Assembly: GCA_023459675.1 (NCBI GenBank)
Contig: JAEWTC010000189.1
Coordinates: 1 to 19,771, forward strand
Direction of reading: 5' to 3'
Source: Bacillota bacterium
GTDB lineage: Bacteria; Bacillota; Clostridia; Christensenellales; Aristaeellaceae
Length of the DNA: 19,771 nucleotides
Shown here: in pieces, positions 1-7,605 of the stretch
Position numbering within the stretch: position 1 is the stretch's first letter
How the letters are laid out: each line of letters starts with the position of its first letter
Translations under genes and position numbers: made by a program
Notes under the pieces: model-generated
The model's input: only the letters and a program-made list of their open reading frames with translations
What the model was told of the DNA's origin: nothing
The model's database searches: none

Positions 1-456
1 GCGGTCATTTTCACACAGGGCTGCCCGCACCGCTGCGAGGGCTGCCACAACCCGGAAAGCCATGATCCAAACGGCGGTACTGTATGGACGATCAACGATG
101 TTGCGGAGCGTTTCTTACATAACCCGCTGTTGGAGGGAATTACCCTGTCGGGCGGGGAGCCGTTCGCCCAGCCGGCGGCGTGCGCGGAGCTGGCCCGGCG
201 CGCGCATGCGCGCGGGCTTACCGTATGGACGTATTCCGGCTACACGCTGGAACAGCTTTTTCAATTGGCAAAGAGCAGCGCCGATATCCATGCGCTTTTA
301 TCCGAAACCGACGTGCTGATCGACGGGCCGTTTCTTCTGGCGGAGCGGTCTCTCAGCCTTAGGTATCGCGGCAGTAAAAATCAACGGCTGATCGATATGC
401 ATAAAACCCGCGCCCAGGGGGAAGTCGTCCTGTGGGAAGCGGAAAACTGGCTGTAA
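1..456 (+). CDS. nrdG: Anaerobic ribonucleotide reductase activating protein, 5' truncated
   Basis: This is the C-terminal part of the radical SAM activase that installs the glycyl radical on anaerobic ribonucleoside-triphosphate reductase (NrdD), allowing dNTP synthesis without oxygen. The frame is open from base 1, so the start lies outside the window. The first visible residues read AVIFTQGCPHRCEGCHNPES. They contain the CX3CX2C cysteine triad that holds the 4Fe-4S cluster and the HNPES stretch typical of NrdG. A SAM-binding GGEP motif follows (LSGGEPFAQ), then a TYSGYT strand and the DVLIDGPF segment characteristic of the family. About 151 residues remain, so only a short N-terminal piece is missing from a family of roughly 160-230 residues. 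nrdD would be expected just upstream. The gene ends 21 bases before ansA on the same strand, so co-transcription is likely. Confidence 0.95.
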   Translation, partial: AVIFTQGCPHRCEGCHNPESHDPNGGTVWTINDVAERFLHNPLLEGITLSGGEPFAQPAACAELARRAHARGLTVWTYSGYTLEQLFQLAKSSADIHALLSETDVLIDGPFLLAERSLSLRYRGSKNQRLIDMHKTRAQGEVVLWEAENWL

Positions 457-477
457 GGCAGGGAGAGGGACAAACCG

Positions 478-1467
478 ATGCAAAAGCGTATCGCGCTGCT
501 GGCAACGGGCGGCACCATCGCAAGCACGCCGGGGAAGAACGGGTATGCGCCGACGCTCGGCGCGGCCGCGCTGATACGGGACATCCGCTTTCCCTGTATC
601 ATCGAGCCGCAGGACGTATTCTGTTTGGATTCCAGCAATATGCAGCCTGAAGAATGGTGCGTGCTGGCGCAGGCAACGCACGACGCGCTGCAGCATTGCG
701 ACGGCGTGGTGATTACTCACGGCACCGATACCATGGCATACAGCGCGTCCATCCTGAGCTTCATGCTGGCAGGCATTGAGAAGCCCGTCATTCTGACAGG
801 CTCGCAGATGCCCATCGGCGACGCACTTTCCGACGCGCGGGGAAACCTGCGCCGCGCGGTGGCGGCAGCGCTGCAGGATATCCGCGGCGTGTACGTATGC
901 TTTGACCAGAAGCTCATTCAGGGCACGCGCTGCGTGAAAACGCACACGACGGCGATCGACGCCTTTTCCAGCATCAACGCGCCGCTTGCCGGTTATTTCG
1001 ACGCCGAAGGCATCCATATCGAAAACCCGCAGCCCTTTACGCCATCTGGGGTGCTGCCTCCCGGATATACGCTTAGAAACACCTTGAACGCCAACGTGTT
1101 TCTGATGAAGCTGGTGCCGGGAACCTCGCCGGAGGTCTTCCGCTTCATCCGCGAGGCCGGGTATCAGGGGTTGGTCATCGAGGCGTTCGGCCTGGGCGGC
1201 CTGCATTATATCCGCCGCAATCTGGTGGAAGCGCTGTACGCGTTTGCCGAAAGCGACGTGCATGTGATGGTGGTCAGCCAGTGTTTGTATGAAAAAGCCG
1301 ACCTCACGGTGTATGAGGTCGGCCGTGGACTGATGCATCAGCACGTGCACAGCGGGCGGGACATGACCACCGAAGCGGCTGTAACCAAATTAATGTGGGC
1401 GCTGGCCCAGGAAAACCCGTCCGCGCTTCTCAACGCCTCGATCGTCGGAGAAATGAAGGAGCGGTAG
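478..1467 (+). CDS. ansA: L-asparaginase, type I (cytoplasmic)
   Basis: The gene encodes 329 residues of an L-asparaginase, which hydrolyses asparagine to aspartate and ammonia. The N-terminus carries the TGGTIAS signature (residues 10-16) with the nucleophilic threonine at 13. A DSSN substrate-binding stretch follows at 51-54, and the second signature HGTDT at 81-85 supplies the second catalytic Thr-Asp pair. No signal peptide is present, and the length matches the cytoplasmic type I enzymes rather than the secreted type II form. A purine-rich ribosome site (GAGGGA) sits about 7 bases before the ATG. The gene follows nrdG closely but has no obvious functional link to it. It converges on the phosphate-transporter gene with only 10 bases between the stop codons. 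Glutaminase side activity or a broader asparaginase/glutaminase role cannot be excluded. Confidence 0.93.
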   Translation: MQKRIALLATGGTIASTPGKNGYAPTLGAAALIRDIRFPCIIEPQDVFCLDSSNMQPEEWCVLAQATHDALQHCDGVVITHGTDTMAYSASILSFMLAGIEKPVILTGSQMPIGDALSDARGNLRRAVAAALQDIRGVYVCFDQKLIQGTRCVKTHTTAIDAFSSINAPLAGYFDAEGIHIENPQPFTPSGVLPPGYTLRNTLNANVFLMKLVPGTSPEVFRFIREAGYQGLVIEAFGLGGLHYIRRNLVEALYAFAESDVHVMVVSQCLYEKADLTVYEVGRGLMHQHVHSGRDMTTEAAVTKLMWALAQENPSALLNASIVGEMKER

Positions 1468-1477
1468 GGGAGGGCCC

Positions 1478-3118
1478 TTACCAGAGCAGGCGCTTGCCTT
1501 CGATGTCGGCTTCGTCTACGGACGTCGCCAGGTTCTCCGCGTGATCGCCGATCCGCTCCAGGTTGTTGAGCAGATCCAGGAACAATATCCCGTTGGTCGG
1601 CGAGCATTTTTTCGCTTTCAAGCGCTCCATATGATGGTTGGTCATATCGTCGCACATCGCATCGATCTGCTTTTCCAGATCGGTGACTTTCTTGACGATC
1701 GCCGGATCGATAATCTGCCGGTTTACAATCTCCAATGCCTGGTCCAACGCGGCGGTAATCACCTGATGGAGCGTTTCCAGCTCGTGTATCGCCCGGTTGG
1801 TGAACTCTTTCTTCGTTTTGCGCCGCTCGGTTGCGATTTCCATTATATTCTCGGCGTGATCGCCGATGCGTTCCAAATCGTTGACGACGTGGAACAGGGA
1901 ACCCATCAGGTGTACGTCCCGGGAAGCCAGCGTCATGCCGCGCAGCTCAATCAGCTTTGCGGTGATCTCGGAGTTCAGGTAGTCGATCACGTTTTCGCGG
2001 TTCTCAAACTCGTCCATCGGGACGTCCTTCTGGGAAAAGAAGGTATTCATCGCGAATATATAATTGGTTTTCACCAGCTCGCCCATGCGCATCACCTCGC
2101 GGAACAGCTGCTTGGCGGCAATCGGCGGGGTGGAGAACAGGCGGTCGTCAAAATAGGTAAGCCGCATCGGCTCATCCTGCTTGTCCTCTCCGCGGATGAT
2201 GAGATAGGATGCCTTTTCCAGCAATTTGGACAGCGGAAGCAGGACCGCTGTCGTCGTCACATTGAAAATCAAATGTGCCAGGGCGATCTGCAGGCGCAGA
2301 TTGTCGCCCGCCAGGCTTTCAATCCATGTAACAAACGGAAGGGAAACCGCGATAACCAGGAAAAGGATGGAGCCGATCACGTTAAACAGCAGGTGAATAA
2401 TTGCAGCCCGGTGCGCGGTTTTGTTGGTGCCGATGGAAGCCAGCAATGCTGTGATACAGGTGCCGATATTCATACCGAACAAAATGAACACCGACGAGTG
2501 CAGCCCGATGAGGCCGGAGCTTGCCAGCGCCTGCAAAATGCCGATGGAAGCGGAACTTGACTGTACCAGAGCCGTAAACAACGCGCCGACCAATATGCCG
2601 AGAAATGGGTTGGAAACGCTCATGATCATCGTGCGGAAGCCTTCCCATTCGCGCATCGGTTCCATTGCCTGGGTCATGGTTTCCATACCGACGAACAGGA
2701 TGCCTAGGCCGATGAAGATCTGCCCCAGCATTTTGAAACTGGACCGGCCCCCCAGCAAAAGAAAAACCAAGCCGATCACGGCGAAGATCACGCCGAAATC
2801 CAGCTTGACCGAAAGCATCAGCGAGGTTACGGTGGTGCCGATGTTGGCGCCCATGATAACCCCGATGGCGTTGCGGAGCGGTAAAAGACCCGCATTCACA
2901 AAACCGACCACCATAACGGTGGTTGCGCTTGAGCTTTGTATAACGCCTGTGACCATCGCTCCCACGAGCACGGCGGAGAACTTGTTCTTTGTGAGCACTT
3001 CCAGCAAGCGCTGCATCCGATGACCTGCCGCTTTTTCCAGCCCTTCGCCCATTTCCTTAATGCCATACAGGAACAGGGCGAGACCGGCAAAGAGCTTGAG
3101 TGCATCCATGAACTGCAT
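1478..3118 (-). CDS. Na+/phosphate cotransporter family protein with PhoU-like C-terminal domain
   Basis: This is an inner-membrane protein of the NptA/YjbB (Na/Pi cotransporter II) family. Two homologous membrane halves are visible, each with the diagnostic QSSSA motif (QSSSAT at residues 61-66, QSSSAS at 186-191) followed by a G-x-NIGT segment (GANIGT, GMNIGT). From about residue 335 the protein becomes soluble and helical and carries two copies of an ERIGDHAEN motif, the hallmark of PhoU-like domains. I chose the ATG at 3118 (546 residues) because a GGGAGGG ribosome site lies six bases before it; the longer frame to 3169 has no such site. The family exports or exchanges phosphate with sodium, and the PhoU-like tail may gate it. 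It lies downstream of the sensor kinase on the same strand, but 197 bases and a hairpin separate them, so it is probably transcribed separately. Confidence 0.9.
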   Translation of the reverse strand: MQFMDALKLFAGLALFLYGIKEMGEGLEKAAGHRMQRLLEVLTKNKFSAVLVGAMVTGVIQSSSATTVMVVGFVNAGLLPLRNAIGVIMGANIGTTVTSLMLSVKLDFGVIFAVIGLVFLLLGGRSSFKMLGQIFIGLGILFVGMETMTQAMEPMREWEGFRTMIMSVSNPFLGILVGALFTALVQSSSASIGILQALASSGLIGLHSSVFILFGMNIGTCITALLASIGTNKTAHRAAIIHLLFNVIGSILFLVIAVSLPFVTWIESLAGDNLRLQIALAHLIFNVTTTAVLLPLSKLLEKASYLIIRGEDKQDEPMRLTYFDDRLFSTPPIAAKQLFREVMRMGELVKTNYIFAMNTFFSQKDVPMDEFENRENVIDYLNSEITAKLIELRGMTLASRDVHLMGSLFHVVNDLERIGDHAENIMEIATERRKTKKEFTNRAIHELETLHQVITAALDQALEIVNRQIIDPAIVKKVTDLEKQIDAMCDDMTNHHMERLKAKKCSPTNGILFLDLLNNLERIGDHAENLATSVDEADIEGKRLLW

Positions 3119-3178
3119 GCAAACCCTCCCGTTAAATGGATGCGGTCTGCCGCACCCCGCGTATTCCACACGATTCTC

Positions 3179-3204
3179 ATGTAAAAATCACTGGGAATTT
3201 ACAT
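3179..3204. promoter_or_regulatory. Inverted repeat upstream of the Na/Pi transporter gene
   Basis: ATGTAAA at 3179-3185 and TTTACAT at 3198-3204 form a perfect 7-base inverted repeat with a 12-base spacer, 61 bases before the transporter start. The two centres are 19 bases apart, close to two helical turns, as expected for a dimeric regulator. TTTACA resembles a single half of the TT(A/C/T)ACA boxes bound by PhoP in Bacillus, but those occur as direct repeats, so the identity is open. I did not find a convincing -35/-10 pair here. Confidence 0.3.
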
Positions 3205-3229
3205 CAGAACCCACCTTAGGGTAACATAA

Positions 3230-3263
3230 GCCGCAGTCATTGTAAAGGTGCAATGGCTGCGGC
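3230..3263 (-). terminator. Hairpin after the two-component operon, possible terminator
   Basis: GCCGCAGTCATTG (3230-3242) pairs with CAATGGCTGCGGC (3251-3263) across an 8-base loop, giving a 13-position stem with one imperfect pair. It lies 53 bases past the kinase stop and would end the regulator-kinase transcript. On the minus strand the sequence after the stem is TTATGTTA rather than a clean T run, so termination may be incomplete. The hairpin could also be a leader structure of the transporter gene. Confidence 0.45.
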
Positions 3264-3315
3264 ATGCGTGCGCGCGAGGCCCTGCGGCGAGCTGAAAGCG
3301 CTGGATCGACAGGGG

Positions 3316-4524
3316 TTACCGGCGCCTGACCGGGATCCGCACGTGGAAAGAATTCAGCTTTTTGCCGTCCGATTCCGCCCAGATTTTCCCGCCGTGCTCC
3401 CGCGCGACGCTCTTGGCAATCGACAGCCCAAGCCCGTAACCCTTGGTTTGCCCGCGGGATGTATCCGCGCGGTAGAAGCGCTCAAAGACGCTCGCACATT
3501 CCTTGGGCGTCAGCGGCTTGCCCTCGCTGATCACGGTCAGCAGCGCTTCCCGTTTGCCCGCCGCGGCAAGGCGAACAAGAATCGGGCTTTTGTCGGCTCC
3601 GTACTGCACCGCATTATCGATCAGGATATCCGCAAGCTGGCGCAGCTTTTCCCGGTTGCCGGTCACCATCACGTTATCCTGTATCTCCGTTGTAAGCAAA
3701 CGGCCCAGATCAAAGACCGTCGGTTCAAACATCATGGCGGCGCTGGAAACCACGAAGGAGAGGTTAACCGGCTCCTTCACGGAGGCCTTGGGCTTGCTGT
3801 CGGAACGCGCAAGCTCCAACAGCTCTTCCGTGAGCACCTTCATGCGTTTGGATTCGGCCCGGATGTTATCCAGCCGGGTTTGGTTCTTTGGGTCGGTCAC
3901 CGCGCCGGATTCGATCAGCATATCGGTGTTGGACAGGATCACCGTCAGCGGCGTTTTCAGCTCGTGGGACGCGTCTGTCACAAACCTGCGCTGCGTTTCC
4001 CACGCGCGTTCCACGGGCTTGACCATCCAGCGGGACAACAGGATGCTTGCGACGAGGAAAAGCCCCATCGCGCCGACGCCGATGAACAGCGAGGACCACA
4101 TCTGGGATTTCAGCGAATCCCGTTCGATAAACGTATCGGAAAACGAGAAGATCACGGAACCGTCCGGCTGCGTATAGCGCCGGTAGCGCAGGCCGTAGGA
4201 GGAGGTAATCCCAAACCCCTTGTCGCTGTCCAGCAGGTCCTGGGCAATCTTGATCAGCTCATCGTCGGAAACGTAATGAATCTGGTTCTGCGTTACGCGA
4301 TACACGCCGTGCTTGTCCAGGTTCACGGAGGCGACCGGCATGGCCATCAGCACCGAGCGGTCAAACGAGTCCGCTGCGGGAGGCGGGTCGCTGAAGGCGT
4401 TGATGCTGCGGCGCTCGTAAATCAGCCGCGCGGAAAAGAACAGGCCGCTGAGAATGGCAAGTAGCAGCATACTCAGGATGGCCATGAGTACGATCATCAG
4501 CTTCCGGCGCAGCCTGCGGATCAT
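3316..4524 (-). CDS. Membrane sensor histidine kinase
   Basis: This is a 402-residue sensor kinase that should phosphorylate the response regulator encoded just upstream. Domains in order are: a short basic N-terminus; membrane helix 1 (about 10-32); an extracytoplasmic sensor region of about 110 residues; membrane helix 2 (about 144-164); a HisKA domain with the H-box ASHELKTPLT (phospho-acceptor His187); then the ATPase domain with N-box ILIDNAVQYG, F-box FERFYR and G2-box GYGLGLSIAKS. The G1 box is degenerate: the usual DxGxGI appears as SEGKPL. The ATG at 4524-4522 overlaps the regulator's TGA as ATGA, so translation is coupled. The longer frame to 4662 merely runs through the regulator gene. 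The signal is unknown, but the divergent efflux operon suggests an envelope-active compound. Confidence 0.93.
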   Translation of the reverse strand: MIRRLRRKLMIVLMAILSMLLLAILSGLFFSARLIYERRSINAFSDPPPAADSFDRSVLMAMPVASVNLDKHGVYRVTQNQIHYVSDDELIKIAQDLLDSDKGFGITSSYGLRYRRYTQPDGSVIFSFSDTFIERDSLKSQMWSSLFIGVGAMGLFLVASILLSRWMVKPVERAWETQRRFVTDASHELKTPLTVILSNTDMLIESGAVTDPKNQTRLDNIRAESKRMKVLTEELLELARSDSKPKASVKEPVNLSFVVSSAAMMFEPTVFDLGRLLTTEIQDNVMVTGNREKLRQLADILIDNAVQYGADKSPILVRLAAAGKREALLTVISEGKPLTPKECASVFERFYRADTSRGQTKGYGLGLSIAKSVAREHGGKIWAESDGKKLNSFHVRIPVRRR

Positions 4525-5195
4525 GCGTTTGCCTCCAATCGGTAGCCCAGCCTGCGAACCACCCGAATCTCCGCGGCGGAACCCAGTAAAAACAGCTTCT
4601 TGCGCAGGAAGGAAACGTAGGCTTCCACGCTGTTGTCGCCCACGTCGGTATCGTATCCCCACACTTTAATCAGCAGCGTTTCTTTTGAAAGAATGTTTTG
4701 GCCGTTGCGCATCAACAGACGCATCATTTCCATTTCCTTGGCGCTCAGGCGCAGCGTTTGCCCTTTGCACGAAAGCTCGCTTACGGAGGGGACGAGGGTC
4801 AAATCGCCGAACGCGATGTGCTCGGGGATGATCTCGCTCTGGCGGCGCAGCACCGCCCGCAGACATGCCCGGAATTCCGCGTTTTCAAACGGCTTCGTCA
4901 GGTAATAATCCGCGCCGAGATCCAGCCCCTGTACGCGGTCGGCCAGATCCGCCTTTGCGGTCAGCATCAGCACCGGCGTTGCGCTGCCCGAGGCGCGCAA
5001 GCGCTTGAGCACGTCAAACCCGTTCATTTTGGGCAGCATCACGTCCAGTACGATGGCGTCGTACGCGCCGGTCAGCGCGTTATCCAGCCCGTCGATTCCG
5101 TCGTGCGCGGTTTCCACGGCATAGCCGTCCTGCGCCGCCATATCGGCCAGCGTTCCCGCAAGCCTTACTTCGTCTTCCACAATCAGTATCCGCAT
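4521..5195 (-). CDS. OmpR/PhoB-family response regulator
   Basis: This 224-residue two-domain regulator has a receiver domain (about 1-115) with acidic residues at the N-terminus (VEDE), the phospho-acceptor Asp51 in LDVMLP, the T/A switch residue in MLTA, and Lys101 in LTKPF. A winged-helix DNA-binding domain follows (about 125-222), with the LSAKEMEMMRLLMRNG and VWGYDTDVGDNSVEAYVSFL segments typical of OmpR-type effectors. AAAGGA lies six bases before the ATG. Translation is coupled to the kinase. The gene starts 148 bases from the efflux operon on the opposite strand, and the two share a symmetric array of CTGAAAG boxes spaced like OmpR-type half sites. I therefore infer that it controls both itself and the pump. 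Confidence 0.95.
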   Translation of the reverse strand: MRILIVEDEVRLAGTLADMAAQDGYAVETAHDGIDGLDNALTGAYDAIVLDVMLPKMNGFDVLKRLRASGSATPVLMLTAKADLADRVQGLDLGADYYLTKPFENAEFRACLRAVLRRQSEIIPEHIAFGDLTLVPSVSELSCKGQTLRLSAKEMEMMRLLMRNGQNILSKETLLIKVWGYDTDVGDNSVEAYVSFLRKKLFLLGSAAEIRVVRRLGYRLEANA

Positions 5196-5256
5196 ACGGT
5201 TCCTTTCGGGCTAAAAACTTGCCTTCCGATTACAATCAGCATACTACCGGGAGAAG

Positions 5257-5295
5257 CTGAAAGCAACCTGAAAGGGCCTTTCAGTTTCATTTCAG
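5257..5295. promoter_or_regulatory. Symmetric four-box operator between the regulator and efflux operons
   Basis: Four seven-base boxes are visible: CTGAAAG at 5257-5263 and 5268-5274, then the inverted copies CTTTCAG at 5278-5284 and ATTTCAG at 5289-5295. Within each pair the boxes start exactly 11 bases apart, the spacing of tandem OmpR/PhoB-type half sites, and the two pairs face each other. The middle two form a perfect 8-base palindrome with a one-base centre (5268-5284). A TACGAT at 5306-5311 could be the -10 of the efflux promoter, and a TGTAAT on the minus strand near 5231-5236 that of the regulator. The best reading is binding sites for the adjacent response regulator. Confidence 0.6.
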
Positions 5296-5343
5296 TTTGC
5301 CGCGGTACGATACCGCCGAATGCATGGAAAGGCAGGAACGGCA

Positions 5344-6495
5344 ATGGCGAAACGCAAGCCCGGAAAAAAAGGCATCGCGCGCTTTTTCAAAGCGGCGGTT
5401 ATCCTCATTCTCCTCGCCTTCTTGGGATTAGCCGGCTGGATTTATCTGACCCCGATGCTCACGGCCGGCAGCGTTACTTTATATGACGATTATACGGTTA
5501 CGCAAGGCGATATCGAAACGACGCTGAGCTTTTCGGCAGCGCTGGCCGTGAAGAAAGCGGAAACCCATACCGCGGCGGAAATGAGCACGGTGAAGGAGCT
5601 CTACGTGAAATCCGGCGATACGGTGGCGCAGGGCGATCCGCTGGTGCTGCTTTCGGATGGCGAGCTGTTCACCGCCGGGTTTGCCGGGGTTGTCAACGAA
5701 ATCCGCTTCGCCCAGGGCGATTGGGTGCGGCCAAACTTCACCATCGCACAGGTGTGCGATCTGGAAAACCTTCAGGTGACCCTGTCGGTGGATGAGTACG
5801 ACGTCAAATCGCTCGCGGTGGGGCAAAGCTGCGTCGTGCGCGTCATCTCCCTGGGAATGGACTTTGAAACGACGATCGCGCATATCAACCGCGTATCCGC
5901 CTCAACGGGAACGCTTGCGTATTATACGGTCTCCTGCGATCTTACGGTGCCCGCGGAGGTGCTGCCGGGGATGCGCGCCACCGTCGCCATCCCCGATCAG
6001 GCCGTATACCAAGTAAACCGGCTGCCGATTGCGGCGCTGGCCTTCGACGAAGCGGAAAACCCGTATGTTCTGATCCGCAACGAATACGGCGCCTATGAGC
6101 GGCGCATGGTGGAAACGGGGCTGTCCGACGGCGTTTTTGTGGAGATCAAAGGCGGGGTGAGCCTTGGCGATACCGTATATGCCGTCAGCGGCACGGAAAG
6201 CGCCAAGGCGGCGTTTACGCTTTCCGATCTCTATCAGTCGCTGTTTGGGGTTAAGGTAGTTATCAACGAACCGGCGGGGGCGGTGCCCGGCGGGCGCGGA
6301 GGCGTTGCAGGCGGTACGGACTCCGCCTTCACCCCGCCGGAGGGGTTTACCCCGCCTATCGGCGCACCCGGCGGCATGCCAGCCGCAACCGATACGGCGG
6401 ACAGCCAAACCGCGCAGGATACCCCGGATACCCAAAACGCGGCGCAGCCAACGGAACAATCTGCGCAGCCCGCTGTACAGACAACCATTCCATAA
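5344..6495 (+). CDS. Membrane-anchored efflux adaptor subunit (class A, copy 1)
   Basis: This is a 383-residue adaptor of the HlyD/MacA (membrane fusion protein) superfamily, first in the efflux operon. A basic start and one membrane helix (about 15-37) anchor it with the body outside the cell. Two lipoyl half-motifs (about 82-105 and 111-137) are joined by only a few residues, so the coiled-coil hairpin that docks with TolC in Gram-negative MacA is absent. A beta-barrel-like part follows (NLQVTLSVDEYDV onward, LPGM near 207-210), then a membrane-proximal-like region. The last roughly 70 residues are a low-complexity Gly/Pro/Thr/Gln/Ala tail that may span the wall. I chose the ATG at 5344, preceded by AGGA at six bases; an in-frame ATG at 5320 lacks a good site. 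The protein is clearly paralogous to the adaptor at 7606-8637. Confidence 0.85.
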   Translation: MAKRKPGKKGIARFFKAAVILILLAFLGLAGWIYLTPMLTAGSVTLYDDYTVTQGDIETTLSFSAALAVKKAETHTAAEMSTVKELYVKSGDTVAQGDPLVLLSDGELFTAGFAGVVNEIRFAQGDWVRPNFTIAQVCDLENLQVTLSVDEYDVKSLAVGQSCVVRVISLGMDFETTIAHINRVSASTGTLAYYTVSCDLTVPAEVLPGMRATVAIPDQAVYQVNRLPIAALAFDEAENPYVLIRNEYGAYERRMVETGLSDGVFVEIKGGVSLGDTVYAVSGTESAKAAFTLSDLYQSLFGVKVVINEPAGAVPGGRGGVAGGTDSAFTPPEGFTPPIGAPGGMPAATDTADSQTAQDTPDTQNAAQPTEQSAQPAVQTTIP

Positions 6496-6509
6496 GAGAG
6501 GATATTGCA

Positions 6510-7571
6510 ATGGGAACGAAAAAACGGTTGGCGCTTCTCGCGGCGTGCCTCATGCTGGTCCCCGGGCTTGCGGCCGCGGAAGAGTTCGAGGGCAATGTGG
6601 TTGCGGCGGACACGGTTCTGGTCACCTCTCCCTACGGGGGTTCGCTAGCGGCGGTGCCGGTGCGGGAAGGGCAGCGGATAGCGGCCGGCGATACCCTGGC
6701 CGTTATGGAAACCGTCAAGGTATACGCGCCGGAGGACGGCGTCATCCGGGGCGTCTTCGCCCAGCCGGGCGATGCGCTGTCCGCGTCGGAGGCGGCGCTT
6801 TACATCGGCCCCTCAAGCGAGTACACGATCCACTGTACAACGAATAAGGCGTATGCGTCGCAGGAAACCAAGTATGTGACCATCGGGGAAAAGGTCTATA
6901 TCGTCTACATTACGGACGAAAGCTATGCCGGCGAAGGCGTCGTTACCGCGGTCAACCAGACCGATTATACCGTGGAAACGACGAGCGGGAACTTCTACCT
7001 GGACCGCAACGTATATATCTACCGAAGCCCGGGCTATGAAACCGAATCCCGCCTCGGGCGCGGTACCTTGTACCGGCAGAGCGAAACCCCCGTCTACGGC
7101 AGCGGGAGCCTTTTGAAAACATACGTCCAAAACGGCGATACGGTTACGCGCGGGCAGCTGTTGTTTGAAACCGTATCCGGCGGGATGCGCAGCACCGCAT
7201 ATACGGACGGGGTAATCACGGCGGAGGCGTCCGGCGTCGTGGCTTCGCTCAACGTTTCCGTCGGCGGTACGATTGCCAAAGACGCCGTTTTGATGACCGT
7301 GATCCCCGACAATCGGTATGAAATCGAGTTCCTCATCGGCGAGGACCAGCTTGCCTCCGTTCGCGTGGGGCAGGAAGCGACGATTGTTTTCGACTGGCGG
7401 GAAGACGTCGGCGACGTTTTACACGGCGTGATTACCAGCATTTCCTTTGTAAGCGAAGCTGCAAACAGCGCGTCCGGCACAACCGAAACGCAGTTCCGGG
7501 GCACGATTGCCTTCACGGCGGATGAGACCGTGAAGGAAGGAATGAGCGTTACCATCGAAACAATCAACTGA
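6510..7571 (+). CDS. Secreted efflux adaptor-like protein (class B, copy 1)
   Basis: This 353-residue protein starts with a Sec signal peptide (basic MGTKKR, hydrophobic core, likely signal peptidase I site after GLAAA near residue 23) and has no further membrane helix. The mature part has two lipoyl-like modules. The first covers about 28-100 (SPYGGSLAAVPVREG, then VYAPEDGV and LYIGPSSEYT). The second covers about 190-270 (LKTYVQNGDTVTRGQLLFETV and ASGVVASLNVSVGG). A barrel-like domain resembling HlyD adaptors follows. Between the modules lies a strand-rich segment (YTVETTSGNFY, VYIYRS) that is also present in the last gene of this operon. I recognise the fold class but not a named family. 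The ribosome site GAGAGGA precedes the ATG. Its position between two anchored adaptors suggests an extracytoplasmic part of the same pump. Confidence 0.75.
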   Translation: MGTKKRLALLAACLMLVPGLAAAEEFEGNVVAADTVLVTSPYGGSLAAVPVREGQRIAAGDTLAVMETVKVYAPEDGVIRGVFAQPGDALSASEAALYIGPSSEYTIHCTTNKAYASQETKYVTIGEKVYIVYITDESYAGEGVVTAVNQTDYTVETTSGNFYLDRNVYIYRSPGYETESRLGRGTLYRQSETPVYGSGSLLKTYVQNGDTVTRGQLLFETVSGGMRSTAYTDGVITAEASGVVASLNVSVGGTIAKDAVLMTVIPDNRYEIEFLIGEDQLASVRVGQEATIVFDWREDVGDVLHGVITSISFVSEAANSASGTTETQFRGTIAFTADETVKEGMSVTIETIN

Positions 7572-7605
7572 GCCGGACAGGTTTGAGGAGGACGAAGGCA
7601 TTCAC

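Noticed and set aside
199..214. Perfect palindrome CGCGCGCATGCGCGCG in nrdG
   Set aside because: It is explained by the coding of an Ala/Arg-rich helix (ARRAHARG) in G+C-rich DNA; nothing else suggests a site.
298..1350. Long minus-strand reading frame opposite nrdG and ansA
   Set aside because: It lies wholly opposite two well-recognised genes, has no ribosome site or family motif, and such shadows are expected in G+C-rich DNA.
3253..4464. Plus-strand frame of 403 residues opposite the sensor kinase
   Set aside because: Antisense of a complete kinase with all motifs; no start site or recognisable product.
6528..6551. LAAC in the signal peptide of the first class B adaptor as a lipobox
   Set aside because: The cysteine at residue 13 follows too short a hydrophobic stretch, and an AxA signal peptidase I site follows at the right distance; the paralogue has V before its cysteine.
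6700..6740. METVK in the first class B adaptor as a biotin or lipoate attachment site
   Set aside because: The surrounding spacing does not match the EAMK or ExDK loop, and the paralogue reads MTTK; more likely a structural lipoyl fold.
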